From Desulfosporosinus acididurans (GTDB lineage Bacteria > Bacillota > Desulfitobacteriia > Desulfitobacteriales > Desulfitobacteriaceae), in NCBI RefSeq assembly GCF_001029285.1, contig NZ_LDZY01000006.1, positions 248,001 to 312,000 on the forward strand: 64,000 nucleotides of DNA, written 5' to 3'. Of the stretch, positions 15,540-25,791 are shown piece after piece (position 1 is the stretch's first letter; every line of letters starts with the position of its first letter). The notes below the pieces were generated by a model that was not told the DNA's origin, made no database searches, and saw only the letters and a program-made list of their open reading frames with translations. Made by a program: the position numbers and the translations under genes.

Positions 15540-16824
15540 TGATCTCCTTACCTAGCTGCACCTCAACAACCTTAAGCTCCGTATCGGCAATGATGGTGTG
15601 ACGGCAGCCTGCCTGCATAGTCACCACATCTCCAGCAGTCACCGGTTGCACCATACCGTCCACGATGGTTCTTCCTTCACCGGAAATAATTGTCCATACC
15701 TCATCTCGGGTCTCATGGCTATGGTAGTTCATGCGGTGTCCAGGATTCAACGTCACCTTAATGCTCATGCTTTTGTCTTCAATATCTAGCACACGGAAGC
15801 TTCCCCATGACTTCTCCGCAAACATGACCTGCTGGTCAAGCTGGTCCACATAAGGCTTAATATAACTGGACTGCTCCTTGTCTGAAACCAGGATCCCCTC
15901 CGGACTTGCCGAAACAACTACATCTTTTAGTCCCATGCAGAGCACCGGTACATCCAGTTCATTGATTACATGGACATTCTCACAGGTGTCGTTCAGCATA
16001 GCTTCCCCGACACTGGATTCCTCCATCGCTTCGGTCAGTGTATTCCATGTCCCCAAATCCTTCCACTGCCCAACAAAGCGCATGACCTGAATCTGTTTCT
16101 CTTTTTCTACTACCGCATAATCAAAGCTGATCTTCGGCAGAGAATCATACTTCGCAAACAAATCCTCATAGTCGGTAAAGTCAATCAACTCATGGGCTTT
16201 TTGAAGTACATATTTCAGTTTGTAGGCGAACACACCACCATTCCACAGTGCACCCTGACGGATATATGTCTCTGCTGTTCTTAAATCCGGCTTTTCCTTA
16301 AATGTATCCACCCTGCTGACATTCCTCTTGTCCGTCGGAATGATATAGCCATATTTTTCACTTGGATAGGTAGGCTCGATTCCCATCAGCACCAGATTGG
16401 CATTTCCATCATCAGCAAGCCTATCCAATTCCTGCAAAGCCTCAAAGTATTCATCCTCTACATAAGGGTCTACAGGGCACACCACTACGGATTCCTCTTC
16501 AGAGACTCCTTTTACATCATGGAGATAAGCCGTTGCCAGGGCAATAGCAGGAAACGTATCCCTTCTGCAAGGCTCCACACATACCCCAACATCATTCCCA
16601 AGCTGATTATGTATAGCGGATACCTGAGCTTTAGATGTGGCGATGGTAACATTAGCCTCCGTATCGACAGAACAAATCTGGCGATACACACGCTGTACCA
16701 TAGATTCGTATTCTCCATCTTTTGTCTTAAAAATCTTCATAAACTGCTTGGAGCGGATGTCATTGGAAAGCGGCCACAAACGCTTCCCCGACCCGCCTGA
16801 TAATAAAATGATATTCATAGCCAA
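15502..16824 (-). CDS. manC: Mannose-1-phosphate guanylyltransferase (with C-terminal cupin)
   Basis: Makes GDP-mannose from mannose-1-P and GTP. The 440-aa protein has a nucleotidyltransferase domain (SGGSGKRLWPLSNDIRSKQF at residues ~8-27; FKEKPDL; GALWNGGVFAYK) and a C-terminal type II PMI/cupin domain (NYHSHETRDEVWTIISGEG). The upstream genes fcl and gmd use its product. No phosphomannomutase gene is in the window, so mannose-1-P must be supplied by an enzyme encoded elsewhere. Confidence 0.95.
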   Translation of the reverse strand: MAMNIILLSGGSGKRLWPLSNDIRSKQFMKIFKTKDGEYESMVQRVYRQICSVDTEANVTIATSKAQVSAIHNQLGNDVGVCVEPCRRDTFPAIALATAYLHDVKGVSEEESVVVCPVDPYVEDEYFEALQELDRLADDGNANLVLMGIEPTYPSEKYGYIIPTDKRNVSRVDTFKEKPDLRTAETYIRQGALWNGGVFAYKLKYVLQKAHELIDFTDYEDLFAKYDSLPKISFDYAVVEKEKQIQVMRFVGQWKDLGTWNTLTEAMEESSVGEAMLNDTCENVHVINELDVPVLCMGLKDVVVSASPEGILVSDKEQSSYIKPYVDQLDQQVMFAEKSWGSFRVLDIEDKSMSIKVTLNPGHRMNYHSHETRDEVWTIISGEGRTIVDGMVQPVTAGDVVTMQAGCRHTIIADTELKVVEVQLGKEISVHDKQKFELED

Positions 16825-16894
16825 TTCCTTTCTGCATACTTAGCATACACAGAGTGTCGCTTCAAACTTTTTTAAGACGTGAGCGGCATTGCCT

Positions 16895-17839
16895 TTATCT
16901 TTCAGCTCTCAGTGGATTGTTCAGAAAATCATCATAGGATAAACAGATACCTTCCTCCAATTCGGTCGTGTAGTGCCAACCAAGTGAAGCGCTCTTGGAA
17001 ACATCCAGCAGCTTGCGAGGCGTTCCATTTGGCTTGCTGAGGTCCCAGCAAATTTCACCTGTATAGCCTATCACCTTGGCAACAAGCTCGGTCAATTCCT
17101 TAATTGTCAGTTCTTTGCCGCTTCCCGCGTTTACCGTCTCATTACCACTGTAATAGTTCATAAGGAACACGCAAAGGTTGGCCAGATCATCCACATACAA
17201 GAATTCACGCAGCGGACTACCATCGCCCCAGCAGGTCACAAGAGGTAGGTTTTGTTCCTTTGCCTCATGAAAACGACGGATCAGTGCAGGTAGAACATGG
17301 CTGTTTGTCGGATGGTAATTGTCGTTTGGCCCGTACAGGTTTGTCGGCATCACTGAAATATAGTCCGTACCATACTGGCGATTTAGAAACTCACAATATT
17401 TTAATCCAGAAATCTTCGCCAGCGCATAGGCTTCGTTGGTTTTTTCCAGCTCACTGGTCAGCAGGCAGTTCTCCTTCATCGGCTGAGGAGCCATGCAAGG
17501 ATAGATACATGAGGAACCCAGAAATTCCAGTTTCTTGCAGTTGTTCTGCCAGGCCGCGTGAATCACATTCATTTCCATCATCATGTTGTCATACATAAAG
17601 TCTGCCAGAGCGCTCTGATTTGCCATAATACCGCCGACTTTAGCCGCCGCCAAAAAAACGTATTCTGGCTTTTCCTCGGCAAAGAACTTCTCCACCGCAT
17701 CCTGACGGGACAAATCCAGCTCCTTATGAGTACGAGTAATGATAGTGGTATAGCCCTGACGCTCCAGCTCACGCACAATTGCCGAGCCAACCATCCCGCG
17801 ATGACCGGCTACATATATTTTGGCATCCTTCTCCATCAT
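16895..17839 (-). CDS. fcl: GDP-L-fucose synthase
   Basis: NADPH-dependent epimerase/reductase turning GDP-4-keto-6-deoxymannose into GDP-L-fucose. 314 aa, extended SDR fold: nucleotide motif [10 protein letters not shown] at residues ~12-21; catalytic GSSCIYP (Ser and Cys); YALAK (Tyr, Lys); and [16 protein letters not shown] with the active His. It lies 19 bases after gmd, forming the classical gmd-fcl pair. Confidence 0.96.
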   Translation of the reverse strand: MMEKDAKIYVAGHRGMVGSAIVRELERQGYTTIITRTHKELDLSRQDAVEKFFAEEKPEYVFLAAAKVGGIMANQSALADFMYDNMMMEMNVIHAAWQNNCKKLEFLGSSCIYPCMAPQPMKENCLLTSELEKTNEAYALAKISGLKYCEFLNRQYGTDYISVMPTNLYGPNDNYHPTNSHVLPALIRRFHEAKEQNLPLVTCWGDGSPLREFLYVDDLANLCVFLMNYYSGNETVNAGSGKELTIKELTELVAKVIGYTGEICWDLSKPNGTPRKLLDVSKSASLGWHYTTELEEGICLSYDDFLNNPLRAER

Positions 17840-17858
17840 AATGATTGCCTCTCTTCCT

Positions 17859-18920
17859 TTACCGGCTCTGCTCTGTTGCCTTTAATGCTGCTTCTCGCCT
17901 GGCAAGGGCTCGGTCATGCTCTGCCATGAGGCGTACCAACTCCTCATAACTGGTCTTCTGTGGATTCCAGCCGAGAACGGTCCTTGCCTTGGTCGGATCG
18001 CCCCAAAGGTTGTCCACATCGGTCGGGCGAAACCAGGCCGGATTCACACACACCAGCATTTTACCGGTTACAGCATCGTAGCCCTTCTCATTTAGGCCAG
18101 TGCCTTCCCAGTGGATTCCAATGCCGTTGGCCCTGAAGGCCTTCTCCGTAAAGTCCCTTACCGTATGTTGCTCACCGGTAGCAATCACAAAATCTTCCGG
18201 CGTATCATGCTGCAACATCATCCACATACACTCGACATAGTCTTTGGCATAGCCCCAATCCCGTAGGGATTCGAGATTGCCAAGCTCCAGATGGTCCTGT
18301 AACCCTTCGGCGATTCTTCCTGCTGCCAGGGTGATCTTTCGGGTCACAAAGGTCTCTCCTCGCCGCTCGGATTCGTGGTTGAACAAAATTCCATTGACCG
18401 CGAACATGCCATAGGCTTCCCGATACTCCTTGGTAATCCAAAATCCATACTGTTTGGCTACCGCATAAGGGCTGTAAGGGTGAAACGGAGTTGTTTCTTT
18501 CTGAGGTAATTCCTCCACTTTTCCGTAAAGCTCAGAGGTAGAAGCTTGATAAATTTTCGTTTTCTTCGTCAGTCCAAGGATTCGCACCGCTTCTATAGTA
18601 CGCAAAACGCCTAAAGCATCTACATCCCCAGAATATTCAGGCACGTCGAAAGACACCTGAACATGGGACTGTGCTGCCAAATTATAGATTTCATCCGGCT
18701 GAACAAGCCCAATAATACGGATCAAGGAAGAAGAATCCGAAAGGTCTCCATCATGCAAAGTAATTGCGTTCTTTGCAATCAGATGATCTATTCTTGCTGT
18801 GTTGGAAATAGATGCACGACGGATAATACCGTGAACCTCATATCCCTTCTCAAGGAGGAACTCTGCCAGGTATGAACCATCCTGACCCGTAATGCCGGTT
18901 ATCAATGCTTTCTTTGTCAT
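17859..18920 (-). CDS. gmd: GDP-mannose 4,6-dehydratase
   Basis: First committed step to GDP-L-fucose (or GDP-rhamnose/perosamine). 353-aa SDR enzyme with [20 protein letters not shown] at the N-terminus, substrate-binding [17 protein letters not shown] and catalytic [14 protein letters not shown] precedes the ATG. It leads the gmd-fcl-manC-manA transcript and is divergent from an AraC regulator. Confidence 0.96.
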   Translation of the reverse strand: MTKKALITGITGQDGSYLAEFLLEKGYEVHGIIRRASISNTARIDHLIAKNAITLHDGDLSDSSSLIRIIGLVQPDEIYNLAAQSHVQVSFDVPEYSGDVDALGVLRTIEAVRILGLTKKTKIYQASTSELYGKVEELPQKETTPFHPYSPYAVAKQYGFWITKEYREAYGMFAVNGILFNHESERRGETFVTRKITLAAGRIAEGLQDHLELGNLESLRDWGYAKDYVECMWMMLQHDTPEDFVIATGEQHTVRDFTEKAFRANGIGIHWEGTGLNEKGYDAVTGKMLVCVNPAWFRPTDVDNLWGDPTKARTVLGWNPQKTSYEELVRLMAEHDRALARREAALKATEQSR

Positions 18921-19034
18921 CGTAAGTCTCCTCTACTTTCTCACAAATCATCTAAATTCTTATACTCAAACACAAGTCTCCTTCAAACACAAAAACGCAT
19001 CATTTCCAGAAGACGCAGTCAATTTTCGCCAAGG

Positions 19035-19040
19035 ATTATA
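19035..19040 (-). promoter_or_regulatory. -10 box of gmd promoter
   Basis: Perfect TATAAT on the minus strand about 115 bp before gmd, with no recognisable -35 (TTTATT at 17 bp). A poor -35 facing a divergent AraC gene is what an activator-dependent promoter looks like. Confidence 0.4.
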
Positions 19041-19159
19041 TAAGGTATTGTAATCGAAATAAATCCACTTTTTTAGTAACGATATTGCTATCAAGTAGCA
19101 CAATATTGACCTTTGTGTTATTCTGGATTCATTGGAAGAAGAAAGAAAGGAGAAAATCC

Positions 19160-20020
19160 ATGGTTTCATCGCTTTTTTACGGTAATCTTATAACCTCTAA
19201 TCGTATTCTTTACACCCCATCTTCCTTTGCCAAAACAAGTCTTATCTATCTTCAGGAAACCGGATCTTTGCAAGCACAACAACCTCACACCAGCAAACGT
19301 GAGAATCTGTCTTCATACCTCTTTTTTTTGATACTTTCTGGCTCCGGAACACTGGAATACGATGGAACAACTCATTGCTTAAAAGTCGGTGATTGCGTGT
19401 TTTTGGATTGTAAAAAACCTTATTCTCACCGAACTTCCGATGATTTGTGGAAACTGAATTGGGTGCACTTTAACGGACCAAACATGAGCAACATCTATGC
19501 CAAATACACCGAACGTGGTGGACGTCCCTGCTTTCATCCAGAGGAAATCACTCCATATGAAGAGCTACTGCAGGAATTATATGAGATTGCATCATCGGAT
19601 GATTATATCAGGGACATGTTGATTTTTTCGAAAATTTCTTCTCTGCTCACACTGATTATGAAAGAGAGCTGGCATCCGGAAAATACCAGACGTAACTCTC
19701 CAATGAAGCATAATATACAAAGCGTTAAGAGTTACCTTGACGTACACTACATGAAAAAAGTAAATCTGGACAATCTTGCTAATACGTTTTTTATTAACAA
19801 ATATTATTTGACACGAATTTTTAAAGAGCAATTTGGCATGTCGATCAACAGGTATCTCCTACAAATAAGAATCACCCATGCTAAACAGCTTCTTCGTTTT
19901 ACGGACGATACCATTGAAACGATTGCTGCCGAATGTGGCATGGGTGATTCAAATTATTTTGCAAGGATGTTTAAAAAAGTTGAAGGTATTGCACCTAGTG
20001 AATTTAGAGAAACATGGTAA
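19160..20020 (+). CDS. AraC-family transcriptional regulator
   Basis: 286-aa activator-type regulator: N-terminal cupin sensor domain (LILSGSGTLEYDGTTH ... VGDCVFLDCKKPY) and a C-terminal double helix-turn-helix (VNLDNLANTFFINKYYLTRI; IETIAAECGMGDSNYFARMF). ATG follows AAAGGAG; an upstream in-frame ATG lacks a ribosome site. It is the only plus-strand gene inside the exopolysaccharide locus and is divergent from gmd, so it is a reasonable candidate for controlling fucose precursor supply. The effector, probably a sugar, is not predictable. Confidence 0.92.
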   Translation: MVSSLFYGNLITSNRILYTPSSFAKTSLIYLQETGSLQAQQPHTSKRENLSSYLFFLILSGSGTLEYDGTTHCLKVGDCVFLDCKKPYSHRTSDDLWKLNWVHFNGPNMSNIYAKYTERGGRPCFHPEEITPYEELLQELYEIASSDDYIRDMLIFSKISSLLTLIMKESWHPENTRRNSPMKHNIQSVKSYLDVHYMKKVNLDNLANTFFINKYYLTRIFKEQFGMSINRYLLQIRITHAKQLLRFTDDTIETIAAECGMGDSNYFARMFKKVEGIAPSEFRETW

Positions 20021-20050
20021 CTCAAGTTTTATTCACAATTTAGAAAGTCC

Positions 20051-20080
20051 AAAATATTTCTAAATTTATAGAAATATTTT
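20051..20080. terminator. AT-rich hairpin between convergent araC-type and wecC genes
   Basis: AAAATATTTCTA / TAGAAATATTTT, perfect 12-bp arms, six-base loop. A second dyad with CCCCAAAAT / ATTTGGGG arms lies at about 20110-20154. The remaining ~165 bp up to the wecC stop holds no recognisable gene. Confidence 0.6.
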
Positions 20081-20320
20081 GCATATAACCGTTAATTCTA
20101 CCATATTAATCCCCAAAATCTTAGTTTAAAAATGTATCAGATAATTTGGGGATAATCTTGCTTTGTCAAGTTGCTTTTTACACTAATTCCCACCTTATTT
20201 TGGTCATGTTTACTACTTAAGTATATTTTGTTAAAATGTCGCCCACTGAAGGAGTTCGACAAATTCCGAAATGTTCAATCCCTACTGAGCGGGAGCCGCG
20301 AGGCAAGCAGACATTCAATT

Positions 20321-21541
20321 TTAGATATAACATACTCCAGGCAGATCAATAATGTTATGGCAGTCAAGAACAACCTTATCTGTCAGCTTTGCCATATTCT
20401 CCTTAATCTCGTTATGCTTAACCATAACGACAACCATGTTAACGTCACCCAGAAAGCTATCCAAATCATGGTACTGGTTCTTAACAACATCCTTCTTGAT
20501 AAACGGATCGTAAACCTTCAGCCCCGTTGCCAGATGACGCTCCTGGCTTTCCAAAAGTTGCAGAGTCGGAGACTCACGCATATCATCAACATTTTCCTTA
20601 TATGTTAGACCATACAAACCAACACGGCTAATGTCAGTCAGGCCCTTTTCCTTCATAATCTCGTAAATACGATTCAAAACGAAATCAGGCATACCATCGT
20701 TTGTCTTCATTGACTCATCTATAACCTTTGCCAGAGACGGATAGTCGCCAACCAGGAACCAAGGGTCAACAGAGATACAGTGACCACCAACGCCAGGACC
20801 CGGTTGCAGAATGTTCACGCGAGGATGCATATTGCAGATACGGATAATTTCATAAACATCCATATTATCATGGCGGCAAATCTTTGCCAGCTCATTTGCA
20901 AATGCGATATTAACAGCACGAAAGGTATTCTCAACAACCTTGGTCATCTCAGCAGTACGGATATCAGTAAGTACAATCTCGCCCTGGCAGAAGGAAGCAT
21001 ATAGAGTCTTGACCTTTTCGCCAATCTCATGATTATCTGCACCAATGGTACGATTGTTGTGAAGCAGCTCATAAACCATGTTGCCAGGTATGATGCGTTC
21101 CGGTGCGTGAACCAAATTGATATCCTCGCCGATGTGGAAGCCGTTATCTTCAATCACAGGTCGAACATACTTGTCAATAATACCCGGAGAAATAGTGGAC
21201 TCGATAACCACAGTTGCACCCTTCGGACAAACTTCCATAACATTCTCAACTGCCGCAACAACGTGGCAAGCATCAACCTTCTTGCTGAATTTATCATACG
21301 GGGTAGGAACAGAAACAATATATGTATCCGTCACCTGATATTCAGTACTAAATTTGATACCAGCTTCTAAAGCAGCATCAAACAGATCATCCAGACCATT
21401 TTCTTCAAATGTAGTTTGACCTGCATTCAGGGTTGCAACAATCTCCTTATTATAATCAGTACCGACAACTTCCACTCCGTGAGATGCCATCATCAATGCC
21501 GTAGGAAGACCGATGTAGCCAAGACCAATAACATTAACCAT
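20321..21541 (-). CDS. wecC: UDP-N-acetylmannosamine dehydrogenase-type nucleotide-sugar dehydrogenase (WecC family)
   Basis: Two-step NAD-dependent oxidation of a UDP-hexosamine to its uronic acid. 406 aa with NAD motif VNVIGLGYIGLPTALMMASHG at the N-terminus, VVIESTISPG, and the catalytic cysteine in GPGVGGHCISVDPWF; the C-terminal domain has GLTYKENVDDMRESPT. The order GLTYK.N.DD.R.SP fits WecC/WbpA rather than UDP-glucose dehydrogenase. No 2-epimerase (wecB) is in the window, so the exact substrate is uncertain. Confidence 0.88.
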   Translation of the reverse strand: MVNVIGLGYIGLPTALMMASHGVEVVGTDYNKEIVATLNAGQTTFEENGLDDLFDAALEAGIKFSTEYQVTDTYIVSVPTPYDKFSKKVDACHVVAAVENVMEVCPKGATVVIESTISPGIIDKYVRPVIEDNGFHIGEDINLVHAPERIIPGNMVYELLHNNRTIGADNHEIGEKVKTLYASFCQGEIVLTDIRTAEMTKVVENTFRAVNIAFANELAKICRHDNMDVYEIIRICNMHPRVNILQPGPGVGGHCISVDPWFLVGDYPSLAKVIDESMKTNDGMPDFVLNRIYEIMKEKGLTDISRVGLYGLTYKENVDDMRESPTLQLLESQERHLATGLKVYDPFIKKDVVKNQYHDLDSFLGDVNMVVVMVKHNEIKENMAKLTDKVVLDCHNIIDLPGVCYI

Positions 21542-21574
21542 TTTTTATTTCCCCCAATTCCAAATTCTCGAAAT

Positions 21575-23056
21575 TCATTTTAATACGCTAATAATGTGCA
21601 GACACTCAAATATTCTCTTCCAGTTTAAAGCAAGCATAATCAATATAAATGTACAATAGATTAACATTAGAACAATTATCGAAGAACTAATTACAGAATA
21701 CAAAAACATTTTTAATGTGTAGCATATACCCCCAATAGCCAGAAGTTCTACCACTATTAGACTGACTTCTTTCAAGTTAAACAGCTTTACAATATTGGTA
21801 TTTATCTCCCTTGCTCCGAGTACTACAAGCGCAAGCGTCAAGCACAGCGTGAAAGCCAATGTCGTAATTGCAGGTCCAATCATGCCAAACATTTTAAATG
21901 ATATAACATTGAACACCAAGTGGGCTCCAAGAGATATTAAGGAACAATACATCAGAATCTTTGTTTTTCCTTTTGCTGCGAGAACAAGTGATGTATTAGC
22001 AAAGCGGGTCATATCCACAAACCGATAAATAATAAATACAGACAATCCTGGCAAATACTTTTTATCATAAAAGAAAAGCATCAATTCCTTAGCTACCACA
22101 ATTGCTCCAGCAACTAGTGGCCATGTTGTGATGTATCCAACTCGCAAATATGATTTAAATGTAATTTGTGCTTCCTCATATTTTTCACTCCGAATTTGAC
22201 GCGTAATAATAGGTATCATTACTGTCAAGAAAGAGGCTGTTAACAAATCAAAAGGTAACCCCTTTGCCGCATTCGTATATATAGCCAACGTCTCTGTGTT
22301 TGTAAAGTAACTGATAACATACTTGTCGATATCACGTGATAATGCATTGGTAAGCACATATATGGCCATTGGAATACTAAATTTTAAGATTGCGGGAACA
22401 AGACTCTTTCTAAAATCAAATATTCTGATTTGAAATCGTAATTTCGATAAAGAACCCATAAAATAAGCAACTTGGATTATATCGAGGACGAGCAGTAAAA
22501 CAAATATTGTTTTTATATCATTTGTGACAAAGCACGCCAATACCACAATTAATAGCCTTGCTAATGAGATAATAAAGTTTCTTACCGCTATCAATTTTGC
22601 TTTACCAATGGATACAAATAAAACCTGTAGCATTGGCAGGAGGTTTTCAAGCAGTGGCATCCAGGCTGCAAAATAAATAACCTGTTTCAGTTGATCATTA
22701 TCAAAAAATTCAATGATTGGAGCACTAAGAAACATTACTATTATCGCTGCTGTTGTTCCGATAATATATTGCAAACCAAAAACTGTTGCGATATTCTTCT
22801 GTTTCTGAGTCTCGTCATCTGCTGCGTTGTAAAAAAAGTTCGTTGCATCTGTGAGGCCAAGAACAGAAATAGATGTTATCGTAGAAACGATTAGCATGGC
22901 CTGCGAATAAGTACCATATTCCTGTAACGTAAATTGCGAAGATAAAAGCTTTGTAAGTAATAGCCCTAGTACAGCTGTCACAACTTTTACAAACGTCAAT
23001 ATTAAAGAATCTGCGGCTGCTCCTTGCAGTTCCAGTTTTAATTTTTTTAATGCCAT
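21575..23056 (-). CDS. wzx: Wzx-type polysaccharide flippase
   Basis: Flips undecaprenyl-linked repeat units across the membrane. 493 aa with about 12-14 hydrophobic spans, N-terminal amphipathic LQGAAADSLILTFVKVVTAV and the typical QEYGTYSQAMLIVSTITSIS region of the polysaccharide_synt/MATE-like family. Located beside the Wzy polymerase gene and upstream of wecC, as expected for a Wzx/Wzy pathway. Confidence 0.88.
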   Translation of the reverse strand: MALKKLKLELQGAAADSLILTFVKVVTAVLGLLLTKLLSSQFTLQEYGTYSQAMLIVSTITSISVLGLTDATNFFYNAADDETQKQKNIATVFGLQYIIGTTAAIIVMFLSAPIIEFFDNDQLKQVIYFAAWMPLLENLLPMLQVLFVSIGKAKLIAVRNFIISLARLLIVVLACFVTNDIKTIFVLLLVLDIIQVAYFMGSLSKLRFQIRIFDFRKSLVPAILKFSIPMAIYVLTNALSRDIDKYVISYFTNTETLAIYTNAAKGLPFDLLTASFLTVMIPIITRQIRSEKYEEAQITFKSYLRVGYITTWPLVAGAIVVAKELMLFFYDKKYLPGLSVFIIYRFVDMTRFANTSLVLAAKGKTKILMYCSLISLGAHLVFNVISFKMFGMIGPAITTLAFTLCLTLALVVLGAREINTNIVKLFNLKEVSLIVVELLAIGGICYTLKMFLYSVISSSIIVLMLIYCTFILIMLALNWKRIFECLHIISVLK

Positions 23057-23096
23057 ATTATAACCTCGCGCAAGATGCTATTACAGGCATCCTATT

Positions 23097-23240
23097 TTAA
23101 TTTCTTAACAAATTAGCTGGATTACCAGCGACTATGGTATACGGCGCTACATCTTTTGTGACAACAGAATGGCAACTACACTGGACACTAGTGACTGCGT
23201 TAACCTTGGCGGGAAAAACAATAATAAGGAATATTAGCTA
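23097..23240 (-). pseudogene. Remnant of a hexapeptide-repeat acetyltransferase (C-terminus)
   Basis: One frame encodes HSVVTKDVAPYTIVAGNPAN followed by LLRN and a stop, the standard C-terminus of left-handed beta-helix sugar acetyltransferases. Upstream codons degenerate at once: the hexapeptide repeats are broken and no start is present. It lies between the polymerase and flippase genes. Confidence 0.75.
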
Positions 23241-23305
23241 GGCTACATAAGAACCAGGTATTGTGCGTTTTACGTGTCTACTTAATCGGGGTAGGTTCAG
23301 TTCTT

Positions 23306-24526
23306 TTAAAACAATTTCTTCTTAAATAGAGGTTTCGGAAAACTTTTAGCTTCTAACATTTTAAAATTTTTGTACAAATCATCTTGTAACTCCCTTTGTT
23401 TCGATAAAACTGCAACAGTAGAAAAAATAATTGAATTCCAGAAAAATCTTTGATTTTGAGCTCCAATTAATGCCCCCGGAATTATTCCGCTGATAATCAA
23501 CATTAATGCGACTATGTTTCTTTGCTTGAAAGCCTTTGCAAATATCCAAATCAAAATACTAAAAAATACAGATGTTCCAACTAGTCCAACGTCTACTAAC
23601 ATAGTAAAAAAGGTTCCATGACATTCATAAGTTCCCCAACCACAGCCAAATAGGAAACCTTCATTCCACCACATATTTAATCCCGTACTCCATCGCTCTA
23701 GTCTTCCTGTCCCATCTATGAATTTCAAAGGACCCAGTCCTAGTATTCTATCTAAAACATCAGTCGGAACATAAAGACTTGCTATAATACCAATTAGAGC
23801 AAGGACAATAATCAAAACAAAAAGTTTTCTTACAATATCAATTGGTTTCTGCCTTTCTTCTCCAAGAAATATAACCAATACAATTTGCGCAATCAAAATA
23901 ACCAGTCCTGATCGAGAACCAGACATAAAAATTCCGTATGCATTGATAAGTAAAGTTAAGCCACTAAGTATTTGTAATTTCTTCTTAACAAACAAGTTAT
24001 ACAGGCTCAATCCTGTTCCTATGCCATAAAGTGCGTCTAGCCCATTTGGGTCCATATATACACCAAGCAAATACAAAGTGTTTCTGGTACCCCAATCAAA
24101 TGATTGTGAGAAAAACAATCCAAAAATTCCAAGCGATAAACTTATAACTAAAAAACAAGTCATAAGACTATCGAAGACATCTGTAGTAAATCTTATACCA
24201 GTAATGATAAACATAAATGCTACCATCGCAGTAATAGTCAAGAAATATTGTTCCCATCCATTATTAGAGGCCCACAAAATGCTCACTAAATATAACCAAT
24301 ACCAAATTATTACTGCAGTCTGTGCATAATTTCTTACTAATTTAAAATTTGTCATTATCAAAAGGATCATTGCTAATGCTATAATATAATATTTTGTATA
24401 CGCACCAAATGCACCATTGATGTATGCTTCATAGACACTCAATATTAAATAACCGACTATAAGGATGTAACCAACTAGGAAACCGCAGTATTTCTCATTA
24501 AAATTATATTTAATATCTTTTCCCAT
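23306..24526 (-). CDS. wzy: Wzy-type O-antigen/EPS polymerase
   Basis: 406-aa integral membrane protein with ~11 hydrophobic spans and a large external loop containing the Wzy_C-like motif GIFMSGSRSGLVILIAQIVL. Preceding segment YMDPNGLDALYGIG also fits the O-antigen ligase/polymerase family. It probably joins lipid-linked repeat units outside the membrane after Wzx. Strongly AT-rich DNA, like its glycosyltransferase neighbours. Confidence 0.82.
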   Translation of the reverse strand: MGKDIKYNFNEKYCGFLVGYILIVGYLILSVYEAYINGAFGAYTKYYIIALAMILLIMTNFKLVRNYAQTAVIIWYWLYLVSILWASNNGWEQYFLTITAMVAFMFIITGIRFTTDVFDSLMTCFLVISLSLGIFGLFFSQSFDWGTRNTLYLLGVYMDPNGLDALYGIGTGLSLYNLFVKKKLQILSGLTLLINAYGIFMSGSRSGLVILIAQIVLVIFLGEERQKPIDIVRKLFVLIIVLALIGIIASLYVPTDVLDRILGLGPLKFIDGTGRLERWSTGLNMWWNEGFLFGCGWGTYECHGTFFTMLVDVGLVGTSVFFSILIWIFAKAFKQRNIVALMLIISGIIPGALIGAQNQRFFWNSIIFSTVAVLSKQRELQDDLYKNFKMLEAKSFPKPLFKKKLF

Positions 24527-24537
24527 TGTTCTTCCCC

Positions 24538-25791
24538 TTAAATTTGCACTCTTATTTCCTCAAGGAAATTTTTAGCGTTATTTCGCGCATTAAAATATGT
24601 ATTCCAAAATATTCTCGCATTTCTACGATATTCTTGTCTTTGTTCCGTGGAAAATTTCGCATATTCCTCAATAAGTTCAGTTAACTGGTGTGGTTTAAAG
24701 TCTTTCGATAAAAGGAAACCTGTATTCTCTGTGATAATTTCCCTGCTCCCACCCACATCCGTAGCAATTGCAGGAATACCATAACTCATACATTCCATTA
24801 GAGATACCGGTAATCCTTCAGCCTCACTTACATTTATAAAGAGATCAACTGGATTTTCAACATAATATTCTTGAACTTTCTTGTTCGGGAGTGTACCCTT
24901 GAAACTATAATTTACTTTTTTCTTCTTCGATAGTTTTGCTTCAGCAAGTGCCTTTAATTCTTCTAAATCTGGCCCACCGCCAATATGAATCCATTCAATT
25001 CTTCCTCCATTCCAGAACGATAGCGCATCTACAATCAAATGAACTCTCTTTATCGGTATTACTCCAGAACAGGATGCGATGCGCAATGTATCATCTACGG
25101 ATTCCTGTGATTCCTTATCTGGATAAGCTTTCTCACTTCCTAAATAGCGAACAATAGTGGAGTAGTCCTTAATTTGCGGATATATTGTACAAATATAATC
25201 AAAATATTGTTGTCTCATCACATATGAAATAAATACAATTCGGTCGCATCCCTCATGCTTTACCTGATTATATCCATAAGCCATGAGCGCATTTTTGTTC
25301 ACATCAATCTCAAATGAGTGCGCATATGAAATACTTCTAAAATCAGGATACATTTTTTTTAGTTTCGCAGTTGCATATGCCTCATTAGAGAACCAAGTGG
25401 CTAATATCACAGTTTCTTTTGGCGTTATCTTCGAAGCAACAATCAATTCACACACTTGTTTTTTCAAAACTTCACTGCATACAGAATACCTGATAAGTTG
25501 TTCCAAAAGCGCTCTCTTGCTGACATTTTGCGTTCTTGCAATTTTGATCTGATTTTGAGAATCGGTATTTAGCATATTAACCGGAGATTTTAAAAGTGCC
25601 CATCTCCACTTGCTGCGCGGCACCTGATATACTTCCAATTTAGTCGCTCTACACGCATTCCTGTTATCATTATAGAGTTCCGGTGTTATATATATAATTT
25701 TTTCATAGACATCATTTGCAAAGTGAATTACACTCTGCATAAATGGAGGTATTTCTCTTTGGTAATTTAAAATTACCAATGTATTTCTCAA
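24538..25791 (-). CDS. Glycosyltransferase, GT4 family
   Basis: 417-aa GT-B enzyme. The C-terminal nucleotide-sugar site EAEGLPVSLMECMSYGIPAI, followed by ATDVGGSREII, is a standard GT4 EX7E-type motif; IASCSGVIPIKRVHLIVDAL precedes it. Starts at TTG overlapping the upstream gene's stop by four bases, with AAGGAG eleven bases before. Acceptor and donor sugars are unknown. Confidence 0.9.
   Translation of the reverse strand: MRNTLVILNYQREIPPFMQSVIHFANDVYEKIIYITPELYNDNRNACRATKLEVYQVPRSKWRWALLKSPVNMLNTDSQNQIKIARTQNVSKRALLEQLIRYSVCSEVLKKQVCELIVASKITPKETVILATWFSNEAYATAKLKKMYPDFRSISYAHSFEIDVNKNALMAYGYNQVKHEGCDRIVFISYVMRQQYFDYICTIYPQIKDYSTIVRYLGSEKAYPDKESQESVDDTLRIASCSGVIPIKRVHLIVDALSFWNGGRIEWIHIGGGPDLEELKALAEAKLSKKKKVNYSFKGTLPNKKVQEYYVENPVDLFINVSEAEGLPVSLMECMSYGIPAIATDVGGSREIITENTGFLLSKDFKPHQLTELIEEYAKFSTEQRQEYRRNARIFWNTYFNARNNAKNFLEEIRVQI

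Noticed and set aside
20200-20320. Possible transposase fragment upstream of the wecC stop
   Set aside because: Translations in all frames gave no recognisable motif and no inverted repeats or target duplications were seen.
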